The position numbers were made by a program, and so were the translations under genes. This document shows, piece after piece, positions 40,951 to 49,644 of a stretch of 64,000 nt of DNA (positions within the stretch are counted from its first letter, which is position 1; the number at the start of each line of letters is the position of its first letter). This DNA is from Corynebacterium phocae (GTDB lineage: Bacteria; Actinomycetota; Actinomycetes; Mycobacteriales; Mycobacteriaceae), in the NCBI RefSeq assembly GCF_008693075.1, contig NZ_VXKJ01000048.1, positions 124,001-188,000 of the forward strand. The letters are read 5' to 3'. The notes beneath the pieces are model-generated. The model saw only the letters and a program-made list of their open reading frames with translations. It did not search any database and had not been told where the DNA came from.

Positions 40951-40975
40951 GCCCTCAATAATAAGGGCATGAGCA
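40944..40975. promoter_or_regulatory. Palindrome covering the sseA -10 region and start codon
   Basis: TGCTCATGCCCT (40944-40955) and AGGGCATGAGCA (40964-40975) are perfect 12-bp inverted arms with an 8-nt loop. On the minus strand the loop contains most of TATTAT, a -10 hexamer 7 nt before the sseA ATG, and one arm contains the ATG. It could be an operator or an mRNA hairpin. Confidence 0.7.
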
Positions 40976-40991
40976 CATTTGCGCTAAGCAG

Positions 40992-43550
40992 CTAACTACG
41001 TGGGGCTAACTCCAAGGACTGGCTGTCTTCTGCGACGGTCACGTCCACGGTGTCGCCGTCCACGATATCGCCAGCCAGAAGCGCCTTGGCCAGCTTGTCC
41101 CCAATAGCCTGCTGGATGAGCCTGCGCAGCGGGCGGGCGCCGTAGGCGGGGTCATACCCGCGCTCAGCCAGCCAGCGCTTGGCATCCGTTGATACCTCCA
41201 GGATCAGGCGGCGGCCAACCAAACGCGCCGCGAGGCCACGCAGCTGGATGTCCACGATCCCTTCGAGCTGCGCCTCATTAAGCGAGTCGAAGACCACCAC
41301 GTCATCAAGGCGGTTGATGAACTCCGGTTTGAAAGCGTGCTTGACGGCCTCCATGACCTGCTCCTTGGTACCGCCGGCCCCCAGGTTGGAGGTCAGGATA
41401 ACCACGGTGTTGCGGAAGTCCACGGTGCGGCCCTGGCCATCGGTCAAGCGGCCTTCGTCGAGAACCTGCAACAGCACGTCGAAGACGTCCGCGTGGGCCT
41501 TTTCCACCTCATCGAACAGCACCAGGGAGTACGGCCGGCGGCGGACGGCCTCGGTCAGCTGGCCGCCGGCGTCATAGCCCACGTACCCCGGAGGGGCACC
41601 GACAAGACGCGCCACGGAGTGCTTCTCCCCGTATTCGGACATGTCAATGCGGATCATCGCGGACTCATCATCGAAGAGGAACTCGCTCAAAGCCTTGGCC
41701 AACTCCGTTTTACCCACGCCCGTGGGGCCTAGGAAGAGGAAGGAACCTACCGGCCGGTTGGGGTCAGCAACACCTGCGCGGGCGCGGCGGACGGCGTCAG
41801 ACACAGCCACCACGGCTTCTTCCTGCCCCACCACGCGGGCGCCCAGCAGGGACTCCATGGCCAGCAGTTTCTCCGTTTCGCCCTGCAGCATCTTGCCGGC
41901 CGGAATGCCGGTCCACGCGGAGACCACCTCAGCGATGGTATCCGGGCTAACCTCCTCCACCAGCATGGTGTTGACCTGGGCGTTGGCTTTGGCTTCCGCC
42001 TCCGCCAGGTCCTTTTCCACCGGCGGGATCTTGCCATAGCGGATTTCGGAGGCCTTAGACAGATCCCCGTCACGCTCCGCGATTTCGGCCTCGCGGCGCA
42101 GGCTATCGAGCTGCTCCTTGAGTGCCTGCACGGAATCGATGGCCGATTTCTCGTTGGCCCAGCGGGCCTTGACTTCGCCGAGCTTCTCGCGCTCATCGGC
42201 AAGCTCTTGCTGCAGCTTTGCCAACCGGTCCTTGGAGGCGGCGTCCTTTTCTTTCTTCAGAGCCAGCTCCTCGATCTCCATGCGACGGACCACGCGCTCC
42301 AACTCATCGATTTCCTGCGGGGAGGAGTCAATTTCCATGCGCAGCCGCGAGCCGGCCTCATCGACCAGGTCAATGGCCTTATCCGGCAGAAAGCGGTTGG
42401 TGATATACCGGTTGGACAGCTCCGCGGCCGCCACCAGGGCGGAGTCCTGGATGCGGATCCCGTGGTGGACCTCGTAGCGCTCCTTGAGCCCGCGCAGGAT
42501 ACCAATGGTGTCCTCCACGGAAGGCTCCGCCGCATAAACCTGCTGGAAACGGCGCTCCAGCGCGGCGTCCTTCTCAATGTACTTGCGGTACTCATCCAAG
42601 GTGGTGGCACCAACCAGGCGCAGCTCGCCGCGCGCCAGCATGGGTTTAATCATGTTGCCGGCGTCCATGGAGCCCTCGCCCGTGCCGCCAGCACCGACGA
42701 TGGTGTGCAGCTCATCGATGAAGGTAACAATCTGGCCGTTAGAGCCCTTAATTTCATCAAGCACCGCCTTGAGGCGCTCCTCGAACTCGCCGCGGTACTT
42801 CGCGCCGGCAATCATGGAGCCTACGTCCAGGCTGATGAGCGTCTTGCCCTTCAGCGACTCCGGGACATCGCCCGCCACAATACGGCGGGCCAGACCCTCC
42901 ACGATGGCGGTCTTGCCCACACCGGGCTCACCGATGAGCACCGGGTTGTTCTTGGTACGGCGCGAGAGCACCTGGACCACGCGGCGGATCTCCTGATCGC
43001 GGCCAATAACCGGGTCAATCTTTCCCTCCCGCGCACGGGCGGTTAAGTCCGTGGAGTACTTCTCTAGGGCCTGGAACTGGTCCTCCGGGTTCTCGGTGGT
43101 CACCTTGGCGGCACCGCGAACGGACTGGAAGGCGCCCTTGATGGCGTCATAAGTAGCGCCGCGAGAGGTCAGCAGCTCCGCCGCGTCCGTCTTGGAGCCG
43201 GCGATGGCGGCGAGGAGGACCTCGGTGGAGACGTATTCGTCTCCCAGCTCGCCGGCTAGTTCCTGCGCGCGGGTAAGGACGTTAAGGCCGTCACGGTTAA
43301 ACTGCGGGTTGCCCATGCCGGAGCCTTCGGCTTTGGGGTAACCGTCCACCAGCTTGGTGGCCTCACCGGCCACGGTCTGCGGATCTACGCCGGTAGCGCG
43401 CAGCACGGGCGCTGCAATGCCGTCCTCCTGCTTCAAGATGGCTGCCAGCAAGTGGGCGGGGCGGATATCGGGGTTTCCGTTTGCGGAAGCGGTCTGCAGC
43501 GCCTGCTGCAGGGCTTCCTGGGATTTTGTAGTTGGGTTGAAAGCGTTCAT
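40992..43550 (-). CDS. clpB: ClpB disaggregase
   Basis: The 852-residue hexameric AAA+ unfoldase rescues aggregated proteins together with DnaK/DnaJ/GrpE. It has an N-terminal Clp-N double repeat (1-145), AAA1 with Walker [10 protein letters not shown] (about 205), a coiled-coil middle domain (about 400-525) and AAA2 with GPTGVGKTE (about 605). The ATG has AAGGAGAT upstream, and a SigH-like promoter with two HAIR operators lies beyond a long leader of about 80 nt. It is monocistronic. Confidence 0.96.
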   Translation of the reverse strand: MNAFNPTTKSQEALQQALQTASANGNPDIRPAHLLAAILKQEDGIAAPVLRATGVDPQTVAGEATKLVDGYPKAEGSGMGNPQFNRDGLNVLTRAQELAGELGDEYVSTEVLLAAIAGSKTDAAELLTSRGATYDAIKGAFQSVRGAAKVTTENPEDQFQALEKYSTDLTARAREGKIDPVIGRDQEIRRVVQVLSRRTKNNPVLIGEPGVGKTAIVEGLARRIVAGDVPESLKGKTLISLDVGSMIAGAKYRGEFEERLKAVLDEIKGSNGQIVTFIDELHTIVGAGGTGEGSMDAGNMIKPMLARGELRLVGATTLDEYRKYIEKDAALERRFQQVYAAEPSVEDTIGILRGLKERYEVHHGIRIQDSALVAAAELSNRYITNRFLPDKAIDLVDEAGSRLRMEIDSSPQEIDELERVVRRMEIEELALKKEKDAASKDRLAKLQQELADEREKLGEVKARWANEKSAIDSVQALKEQLDSLRREAEIAERDGDLSKASEIRYGKIPPVEKDLAEAEAKANAQVNTMLVEEVSPDTIAEVVSAWTGIPAGKMLQGETEKLLAMESLLGARVVGQEEAVVAVSDAVRRARAGVADPNRPVGSFLFLGPTGVGKTELAKALSEFLFDDESAMIRIDMSEYGEKHSVARLVGAPPGYVGYDAGGQLTEAVRRRPYSLVLFDEVEKAHADVFDVLLQVLDEGRLTDGQGRTVDFRNTVVILTSNLGAGGTKEQVMEAVKHAFKPEFINRLDDVVVFDSLNEAQLEGIVDIQLRGLAARLVGRRLILEVSTDAKRWLAERGYDPAYGARPLRRLIQQAIGDKLAKALLAGDIVDGDTVDVTVAEDSQSLELAPRS

Positions 43551-43635
43551 AAGGGGTGTAAATCTCCTTGGTTTATGTGAGTTGCTGGGTGCCTATCTGC
43601 TTCGTGGCTCCCAGTCTATGTCTGTTACTTCCCAC

Positions 43636-43661
43636 AACGCCACAAAAGTTGAGTCTATTCC
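43636..43661 (-). promoter_or_regulatory. SigH-type heat/oxidative stress promoter of clpB
   Basis: On the minus strand GGAATA (43656-43661) and CGTT (43636-43639) are 16 bp apart, matching the corynebacterial SigH consensus. The -35 hexamer lies in the spacer of HAIR site 1, so HspR would occlude it. Confidence 0.65.
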
Positions 43662-43668
43662 ACTCAAC
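43648..43668. promoter_or_regulatory. HspR operator (HAIR) 1 of clpB
   Basis: GTTGAGT-N7-ACTCAAC is a perfect inverted repeat with the 7-bp spacer of the HspR-associated inverted repeat CTTGAGT-N7-ACTCAAG. Confidence 0.8.
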
Positions 43669-43677
43669 CCGAAAAAA

Positions 43678-43698
43678 TTTGAGCGCGGTCCACTCAAC
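43678..43698. promoter_or_regulatory. HspR operator (HAIR) 2 of clpB
   Basis: TTTGAGC-N7-ACTCAAC is an imperfect second site 9 bp beyond site 1. It ends 10 bp before the -35 of the divergent membrane-protein gene. Confidence 0.65.
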
Positions 43699-43708
43699 TT
43701 TTTAACCA

Positions 43709-43737
43709 TTGTAGAACGCCCAGTTGGTGCCTATAAT
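43709..43737 (+). promoter_or_regulatory. Promoter of the small membrane-protein gene
   Basis: TTGTAG and TATAAT are 17 bp apart and the -10 ends 7 nt before the ATG at 43745, giving a leaderless transcript. Confidence 0.65.
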
Positions 43738-43744
43738 CGCACCT

Positions 43745-44134
43745 ATGAAGATCGCACAGATTACCGCACTCCTGCTTCTTGCAATCGGACTTCTTCTGCT
43801 CATCTTCATGGGCAACTCCGGCAACCCGTTCCCCCTGACGGGAGCCGTGCCTTACGCGCTTGGCCTACTGCTGACCGCCGGTCTGGGAATCTTAGTCTCA
43901 CGGAAAGGCAAGCCGCTCACCCGGCTCATCCCCGGAGTAAGCCCAAAGGCTTTGGCCTTTGTTGTTACACTCTGCGGGATCGGTGCCATAGTGACCCTGG
44001 TTCTGGATGTGACCCTCCTCGATAACGACAGGTGGGCGGACGTGGTCTTCTACAGCCTCTTTGCCGTCATGATGGTCTCCCACCTGGAGATTATTGTGGC
44101 CTCCAGGCGGGAAGAACCGGCCGCTAGTCGGTGA
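43745..44134 (+). CDS. Small four-helix membrane protein, function unknown
   Basis: The 129-residue protein has four hydrophobic helices (about 4-24, 35-52, 68-88, 98-118) and a short basic cytoplasmic end. No family is recognised. The start is fixed by a consensus -10 directly upstream. It is divergent from clpB, and the second HAIR site lies just before its promoter, so HspR may repress it too. The stop region overlaps the convergent binding-protein gene by 11 bp. Confidence 0.65.
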   Translation: MKIAQITALLLLAIGLLLLIFMGNSGNPFPLTGAVPYALGLLLTAGLGILVSRKGKPLTRLIPGVSPKALAFVVTLCGIGAIVTLVLDVTLLDNDRWADVVFYSLFAVMMVSHLEIIVASRREEPAASR

Positions 44135-45035
44135 AGAACTCTTCCACGATGACGTCCACTTCAGCCTTCTCCGGCCCCACGTGGCGCACGTTCATTGCCT
44201 TGAGATTCTCGGTTAAAAGGCCCGCGTTGAAGGCATCGAGGGAAGCGATAGCTTCCGCCGGTACGCCCTGGGCGTAGAGCGGAACCACATTCTGAGCGGA
44301 AATAATGTTCTTTGGGTCTTCCAGGCGAACGGTGGGAAGCTCGTTACCGTCGCGGTCTAGGACCGGGGAGGTGGTGTAGATATTGGCCACGTCAATCTCC
44401 CCTTTTGCCAGGGCCGCCACGGTCAGCGGGCCACCAGCGTCGGAGATAGGTTTTACCTCCACGTTGTCAATGCCGTAAACCTCTTTCAGGCCTTTGGGAC
44501 CGAAGGGGCGGTTGACAATCTCCGGGTTAGCCCCCAGCGTGAAACCGTCGAGCTTGGCCAGGTCCGCGATCGAGGTCACGCCGTTGGCCTTGGAGAATTC
44601 CTCGGTAACGTTGAAGGAGTCCTTGGACTCAGCGGCAGACATCTTGCCCACTTTGAGCTTTTCCGGGAGCACGGACTCTAGTGAGGCATAGACCGCGTCA
44701 GCATCGGCGCCAGGCTCAAGTTCCGCGCCGTAGTATTGCGCCAGACTGCCGGTGTATTCCGGCATGACGTTAATTTCCCCGGACTCTAGCGCCTCAAGGT
44801 AGACCTCGCGGCTGCCGATCCCGCTTTTGACAGTGACATCGAAACCCTCGTCCTCTAGCACCGCGGCCCAAAGTTGGCCCAGGATCTCAGATTCGGGGAA
44901 GTTGGCGGTGCCAATGACGATCGACGCGCCGGGAGCTGCGGCGCTAGTGTCAGCGTCGGGAGCGTCCAGCGGGTCCTGGCCGCCGCAGGCGGTAAGGGCG
45001 AAAGCTAGGCAAAGAACAGGGGTTAGGCGTTTCAT
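44124..45035 (-). CDS. Glycine betaine/choline-type ABC substrate-binding lipoprotein
   Basis: The 303-residue lipoprotein (lipobox LTAC near residue 17) has an OpuAC-type domain: IVIGTANFPESEILGQLWAA (about 40-59) and MPEYTGSLAQYYG (about 98-110). OpuC/OsmF-like proteins bind compatible solutes such as betaine, carnitine or choline; the aromatic cage cannot be judged here. It is the last gene of a four-gene importer operon, joined by TAATG to the permease before it. Confidence 0.85.
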   Translation of the reverse strand: MKRLTPVLCLAFALTACGGQDPLDAPDADTSAAAPGASIVIGTANFPESEILGQLWAAVLEDEGFDVTVKSGIGSREVYLEALESGEINVMPEYTGSLAQYYGAELEPGADADAVYASLESVLPEKLKVGKMSAAESKDSFNVTEEFSKANGVTSIADLAKLDGFTLGANPEIVNRPFGPKGLKEVYGIDNVEVKPISDAGGPLTVAALAKGEIDVANIYTTSPVLDRDGNELPTVRLEDPKNIISAQNVVPLYAQGVPAEAIASLDAFNAGLLTENLKAMNVRHVGPEKAEVDVIVEEFFTD

Positions 45036-45670
45036 TAGTTGAGTCCTTTCGGGCGCACTAGGCGCTGGATTAAAGCAAAGATGAGATCCACCGTAATAGC
45101 TAAAGCGGCAACTAGCACTGCGCCGGCCAGCATTTGGGGGTAGTCACGGATAGCTAAACCATCGATAAGGTAGCGCCCCAAGCCTGAAAGGCCAATGTAG
45201 GCCACGATGGTGGTAGTGGCTATGACCTGCACGGTAGCCGACCTGATGCCACCGACAATGGAGGGAGCCCCCAGCGGCAGTTCGACTGCTCTTACAATAT
45301 GGGATTCACTGAACCCAGAGGCCCGGGCGGAATCAACTACCGATGTCGGAATGGCGACCAATCCAGATACCGTCCCGGCCAAGATGGGCGGGACAGCCAG
45401 AATAGCCAACACGATTATTCCCGGAATCAGCGGCAGAGAAAGTCCGAACGAAAGCTGTAGCGTCAGCCACGTGAGCAGCCCTAGCGAAGGGACGGCGCGT
45501 AGCGCGCCCGTGGCCGCCAGGACCAGACTGGCAAAGCGCCGCGTGTGGCCCAAATACAACCCCAGGGGCAACGCTAGGACCACGGCGGCAAGTACCGCGA
45601 GCGCGGAGTAACCCAGGTGCTCGGCCAGCCGAGGTAGTACCGTTGGCTCATTGGCAATGAAGGTAAACAT
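45035..45670 (-). CDS. Betaine/choline-type ABC permease 2
   Basis: The 211-residue permease has six helices and the BPD_transp_1 pattern with the EAA-like loop ARASGFSESHIVRAVELPLGAPSIVGGIR. Relative of OpuCB/OpuCD. The ATG directly follows the stop of the other permease gene. Confidence 0.85.
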   Translation of the reverse strand: MFTFIANEPTVLPRLAEHLGYSALAVLAAVVLALPLGLYLGHTRRFASLVLAATGALRAVPSLGLLTWLTLQLSFGLSLPLIPGIIVLAILAVPPILAGTVSGLVAIPTSVVDSARASGFSESHIVRAVELPLGAPSIVGGIRSATVQVIATTTIVAYIGLSGLGRYLIDGLAIRDYPQMLAGAVLVAALAITVDLIFALIQRLVRPKGLN

Positions 45671-46285
45671 CTAGACCCTCCTCTGCCAAGGCATGGATAC
45701 CCAGCCCAGGAGGACCAGTAGAAGGTCAAATATTAGGGCCAAGACCACACATCCAATTAGTCCGTAGGCCACTTGTTCGGGATAGTTGCGCAAAAAGCCC
45801 TCTGTAAAAAGGGTGCCCAAAGAGGGCACGCCAATCAGGGCACCGACCGAAATCAACGAAATAGTCGAAGCACTAACCACCCGGAGTCCGGCTATCAAAC
45901 CCGGCCCAGCTAGGGGGAGCTCCACCTTCCAGAAACGCTGCCAGGCTGAATAGCCCACCGCCGTGGCGGCCGCGCGAATGGGGCCGGAAACAGTGGAAAA
46001 GGCGTCAGCGGCAGAGCGCACCTGCAACGCCAGACCAAACAGTGTCATAGCGATAATCACGTTGACTGGAGACAGTAGCGAGGTGCCCAGGACCTTGGGC
46101 AAGATGATGAATAAGGCCAGAGAGGGGATGACGTAGAGCAAACTAGTCACTGTTACCAGCACTTCCCGTACCCGGGGATAGTGGGATGCTGCCCAACCCA
46201 GAGGCAAGGCCAGTACTGCGGTGATAATCAGTGGAGGCACGGCTAGCAGGGTATGCGCCCATGCTAGCTCCAAAATCTTGTCCAT
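45671..46285 (-). CDS. Betaine/choline-type ABC permease 1
   Basis: The 204-residue permease has about six helices and the coupling loop AATAVGYSAWQRFWKVELPLAGPGLIAGLR. It pairs with the second permease as a heterodimer, as in OpuC-type importers. It overlaps the ATPase stop by TAATG. Confidence 0.85.
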   Translation of the reverse strand: MDKILELAWAHTLLAVPPLIITAVLALPLGWAASHYPRVREVLVTVTSLLYVIPSLALFIILPKVLGTSLLSPVNVIIAMTLFGLALQVRSAADAFSTVSGPIRAAATAVGYSAWQRFWKVELPLAGPGLIAGLRVVSASTISLISVGALIGVPSLGTLFTEGFLRNYPEQVAYGLIGCVVLALIFDLLLVLLGWVSMPWQRRV

Positions 46286-47094
46286 TAGTCCTCCAACAAG
46301 GCCACGATATTGCCCTGGGCATCCACTACCAACCGTTTACCGTCCCGCTCAGCAACGCGGACCTTACGGTGCTCCATACCCACGAAGTGCTCAACGATTT
46401 CGTTGGCCGGCCTAGTAATAAATTCCTCCGCCGTGCCGTGTTGCTCGATGTGAGCGTGATCAGACAGCAGCACTATCTCATCGCCCAGGTAGAAGGCTTC
46501 CTCAATATCGTGAGTCACCATGATGATGGTCTTTGCCATCCGCTCCTGGAGCCCCAGAACCTCTTGTTGAAGCTCCCGGCGAACAACCGGGTCCACGGCA
46601 CCAAAGGGCTCGTCCATGAGCACGATGTCCGGGTCAGCCACCAGGCCACGCGCTACCCCGACGCGCTGTGCCTGCCCCCCGGAAAGCTCTCCGGGATAGC
46701 GCTTGAAGAGCGCCGGGTCAACGTGTACGGTCTCCAGCCACTGCGCCGCACACTCCCTGGCCTCAACCTTGCTCGCGCCGGACAGCCGGGCCACGGCCGC
46801 CACGTTCTCCAGGGCTGTTACGTGCGGAAGCAGCCCAGAATTCTGCATGACGTAGCCAATTGAACGCCGCAGCTGCACAGGATTGCGGCCGGCAATGTTT
46901 TCACCACCGATGCTCACAGCCCCCGAGGCCGGCTCCACCATCCGGTTTACACAGCGCAAGAGAGTGGTTTTGCCACAGCCTGATGGCCCCACCAAAGCGG
47001 TGGTTTTCCCGCGGGCAAAGTGGAAGCTGAAATCCTCCACTGCCGGGGCAGCGGTCCCGGGGTAGGTCACGGTAACGCGGTTGAAATCTATCAT
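46285..47094 (-). CDS. Betaine/choline-type ABC ATPase
   Basis: The ATPase of about 269 residues has Walker A GPSGCGKTT, signature LSGGQAQRVGVA, Walker B VLMDEPFGAVDP and the H-loop THDIEEA. It is of the OpuCA/ProV class but lacks the C-terminal tandem CBS domains that sense ionic strength, ending in a short beta segment instead. First gene of the operon. The ATG at 47094 is preferred over a TTG two codons upstream. Confidence 0.87.
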   Translation of the reverse strand: MIDFNRVTVTYPGTAAPAVEDFSFHFARGKTTALVGPSGCGKTTLLRCVNRMVEPASGAVSIGGENIAGRNPVQLRRSIGYVMQNSGLLPHVTALENVAAVARLSGASKVEARECAAQWLETVHVDPALFKRYPGELSGGQAQRVGVARGLVADPDIVLMDEPFGAVDPVVRRELQQEVLGLQERMAKTIIMVTHDIEEAFYLGDEIVLLSDHAHIEQHGTAEEFITRPANEIVEHFVGMEHRKVRVAERDGKRLVVDAQGNIVALLED

Positions 47095-47327
47095 CAGCAA
47101 CCAATCCTACCCAGAAATCCCTCACCTACGCCCACAAAGGGGACCGGTGACTCAGCCGTGGCAACGTGAAAAGCTCACTGCTTGCGAAGAAGCATCACCC
47201 TAGAAGGACCTGTCTATCACCACGTCCCCCGAAAATTTTTGGCCGGGCGTTAACTTCTAGCCGCTGGGTATTTTAGCCACACCCGTGGCTCCGGTACCTG
47301 GTTGGGTTCCAAACCGGGAAAAGTAGC

Positions 47328-47333
47328 TAGACT
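47328..47333 (+). promoter_or_regulatory. -10 hexamer of a probable leaderless flavohaemoglobin-like gene
   Basis: TAGACT ends 6 nt before the ATG at 47340; no ribosome-binding site is seen. Confidence 0.45.
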
Positions 47334-47339
47334 AAACCC

Positions 47340-48473
47340 ATGAAAAATTTGGCCGAGCTGCTGCGCGCAAACGCTGATTCCTACCGCGAGAAAGTCCATC
47401 AAGAGTTCTTCCTCGACCACCCGGAAGCCCGCCAAATCTTTTCCTTGTCCATGAAATCCACCCACCTCGAACTCGCCGGCGGGCTGGCGTGGTTCCTCGA
47501 ACGCTGCGACCACTGGGGAACACCCTCGCCTGCCGCGCTGGAGCGCGTGCGCCGCCTGGGCGTTGACCACCGACGCCACGGCTTCCCCCCAGAAACTTAC
47601 GCCCAATTTGCCACCTACCTCATCCGGGGCCTGGATCTTTTTGACCTCTCCCCCTCGGACCGGGTTTCGGCGGAAAAGGCGGTAGGGATGGCATCGGCAG
47701 CCATGCGCGAGGCCGCAACCGAGGCGGACAAAGCCGGGGTTGCCCCCGCACACCAAGCCCGCGTAATTGAGGTTGACCACCCCAACCGGGAGACCGCCAC
47801 AATCCGCCTGGAAACCGCCATGCCCCTGGCTTATCACCCCGGTCAGTATTTCTCCGTGACCACCTCCCTCATCCAAGGGCGCTGGGTTCACCTAGCCGCC
47901 GCTGCTCCCCCCAACCTGGCCGGCCAACTAGAGTTCCACGTGCAAGCGTCCGCGTCCGGGGAGATGGAAGCCGCCGGCGTGCTCAAACGCGCCAAGCTGG
48001 GCGATTCTTGGACCTTCGGCGAACCCCGCGGCACCTTTCCGCGCGCGGCCGCAGACGTATTCCTCTGCTTTGGCACCGGCTGGGCCATGGTGCGCTCGCA
48101 CCTGGTGGGGCTGGTCGATGCCACCGCGGGCCAACCCAAGTGGACATCGGCAGTGTATGCACACGCCTTAAGCCCCGGGCAGCACTACGACGCCGCCACG
48201 CAGGACAACTTGAGCCGGTTGGGGCTTAGCCTGACACGGTTGGTAGGCAGCAACACCGACCCCTGGTTGCTGGGAGCCAAAGGCCAAGCGCCGTCTTGCA
48301 CGGTCACTGACAACCCCGTGGCCACCGTGATTGAGCGGGAAGGCACCGGAAAAAGGTTTGTCCTGGTAGGCCCCGCCGCGCAGGTGGACAAAGCCGCCGC
48401 GCAACTAAAAGCCGCCGGCGCCACGGACGTAGAAACCCACCCGTGGGCAACCGGGCGGGCCTGGAACCACTAA
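47340..48473 (+). CDS. Type II flavohaemoglobin-like protein (Rv0385-like)
   Basis: The 377-residue protein has an N-terminal globin-like domain (1-135) with a plausible proximal His77 in DHRRHGFPPETY, and a C-terminal ferredoxin-reductase-like part (about 145-377, YHPGQYFSV near 180). The classical FAD motif RxYS and the NAD motif GxGxTP are not intact: the equivalents read GRWVHLAA and FGTGWAMVRS. This fits the type II flavohaemoglobins near clpB in mycobacteria, which are proposed not to be NO dioxygenases. Its real substrate is unknown. Confidence 0.75.
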   Translation: MKNLAELLRANADSYREKVHQEFFLDHPEARQIFSLSMKSTHLELAGGLAWFLERCDHWGTPSPAALERVRRLGVDHRRHGFPPETYAQFATYLIRGLDLFDLSPSDRVSAEKAVGMASAAMREAATEADKAGVAPAHQARVIEVDHPNRETATIRLETAMPLAYHPGQYFSVTTSLIQGRWVHLAAAAPPNLAGQLEFHVQASASGEMEAAGVLKRAKLGDSWTFGEPRGTFPRAAADVFLCFGTGWAMVRSHLVGLVDATAGQPKWTSAVYAHALSPGQHYDAATQDNLSRLGLSLTRLVGSNTDPWLLGAKGQAPSCTVTDNPVATVIEREGTGKRFVLVGPAAQVDKAAAQLKAAGATDVETHPWATGRAWNH

Positions 48474-48478
48474 CCCCG

Positions 48479-49273
48479 CTACTTCAACACCGGCAGCTTT
48501 GCACGCACCTTATCTACTACCTCCGGGTCAATGTCCGCGTAGATGATGGTGTCCTCATAGCCTGCCTCCGCCAGGCGCTCACCGGTGGGAGAAACCACCA
48601 CCGAATGACCCACGCCCAGCGGCCCGGAGGTCTCCCCGGCCTTAGCGTTACCGCCCGGGCGGGACTGATCTGCCGCCACGATATAAGCCGTGGAGTCCAG
48701 CCCGCGCGCTGTGGACAACAAACGCCATTGCTCCAGCTTGCCCGGACCATCCGCCCAGCTGACCGGCACCGCAATGACTTGCGCCCCGGCGCGGGCCAGA
48801 TCCCTAAACTGTTCCGGGTAGCGGACGTCGTAGCAAATGGCCACGCCCACGGTCACGCCTTCCACCTCGAAGGTACACAGGGAATCACCTGGTTTGACGG
48901 TTTCGGATTCTTGGTAGTCCTCAACGTCGTAGGTGTGGATCTTGTTATATCCCTTATGAACCCCGGCACCGGTAATCAGCGCGGTGTTGTACACCCGGTT
49001 GACGTCCCCCACGCTGTCAGCTGGGCGGAACATGCCGGCTACCACCACAACATCGAGCTTTTCCGCGACCTCCCGCAGCCCGGTGGCAAAGGGCCCGTCC
49101 AACTCCTGGGCCTGGGTATCTAAGCGCCCGGAGTCGAAGTTCTGGGAGGTGGCCTCGGGCAGAACTATGAGCTTTGCGCCCTCGCCCGCAGCTTTGGTCA
49201 CGAGCTTAGTTATGGTCGCGAGGTTTTCCTTGATGTCTCCAGTGGAGTTAAATTGCACAGCAGCTATCTTCAT
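48479..49273 (-). CDS. Carbon-nitrogen hydrolase (nitrilase superfamily)
   Basis: The 264-residue enzyme has the Glu40-Lys111-Cys147 catalytic triad in LPEATSQ, YNKIHTYD and AICYDVRYPEQ. It is closest in style to Nit-type omega-amidases/deaminated-glutathione amidases, but the substrate is not proven. The ATG is preceded 8 nt upstream by TACATT, suggesting a leaderless transcript. It converges with the flavohaemoglobin-like gene, 5 bp apart. Confidence 0.85.
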   Translation of the reverse strand: MKIAAVQFNSTGDIKENLATITKLVTKAAGEGAKLIVLPEATSQNFDSGRLDTQAQELDGPFATGLREVAEKLDVVVVAGMFRPADSVGDVNRVYNTALITGAGVHKGYNKIHTYDVEDYQESETVKPGDSLCTFEVEGVTVGVAICYDVRYPEQFRDLARAGAQVIAVPVSWADGPGKLEQWRLLSTARGLDSTAYIVAADQSRPGGNAKAGETSGPLGVGHSVVVSPTGERLAEAGYEDTIIYADIDPEVVDKVRAKLPVLK

Positions 49274-49301
49274 AACTGCCCAATGTAGTGGTAAACCGGC
49301 C

Positions 49302-49314
49302 AGTTATCCACAGG
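49302..49314. promoter_or_regulatory. Single DnaA box-like site
   Basis: AGTTATCCACAGG contains TTATCCACA and repeats the right arm of the inverted pair at 31486-31539 almost exactly. It sits between the divergent nitrilase and WXG-like genes. Confidence 0.55.
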
Positions 49315-49365
49315 TTTTCAGCAGCCCCCTTGCCACTGCCCCTCCAAGAGGGCACTTTAGGGAAC

Positions 49366-49644
49366 ATGAAATACCTCCAAATCACCTCATGCAGCCAATC
49401 CGTCCGTCTATGCAACCAACTTGCGCGCCTTGAACGCGCTGCTCTGAGCCCTCCCCCGGGGCCTGGTAATCCCAGCGGCGGCGGATATACCGCAGCCGCG
49501 TTGCGCGCAGCCACGGAGACCTGGGAACGCGAGCTACAGTCTGCAGACCGCCGTGCGGTAGAGCTAGCGGAGTCCTTCCGGGGGTTCCTGGACCAGGCCG
49601 CGCATGCCGATGCCCACCTGCGCCGGAAGTTAGAGGCCGGATGA
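49366..49644 (+). CDS. Small helical protein paired with the DUF1023 protein
   Basis: The 92-residue protein is predicted helical after residue 40, with a Pro/Gly-rich break (SPPPGPGNPSGGG). It lacks a signal peptide. Its stop overlaps the next start (ATGA). Pairs like this, a ~90-residue helical protein followed by a WXG-like/DUF1023 protein, recall type VII-associated gene pairs. No WXG motif is seen in this member. The ATG at 49366 follows TTTAGGGAAC. Confidence 0.5.
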   Translation: MKYLQITSCSQSVRLCNQLARLERAALSPPPGPGNPSGGGYTAAALRAATETWERELQSADRRAVELAESFRGFLDQAAHADAHLRRKLEAG

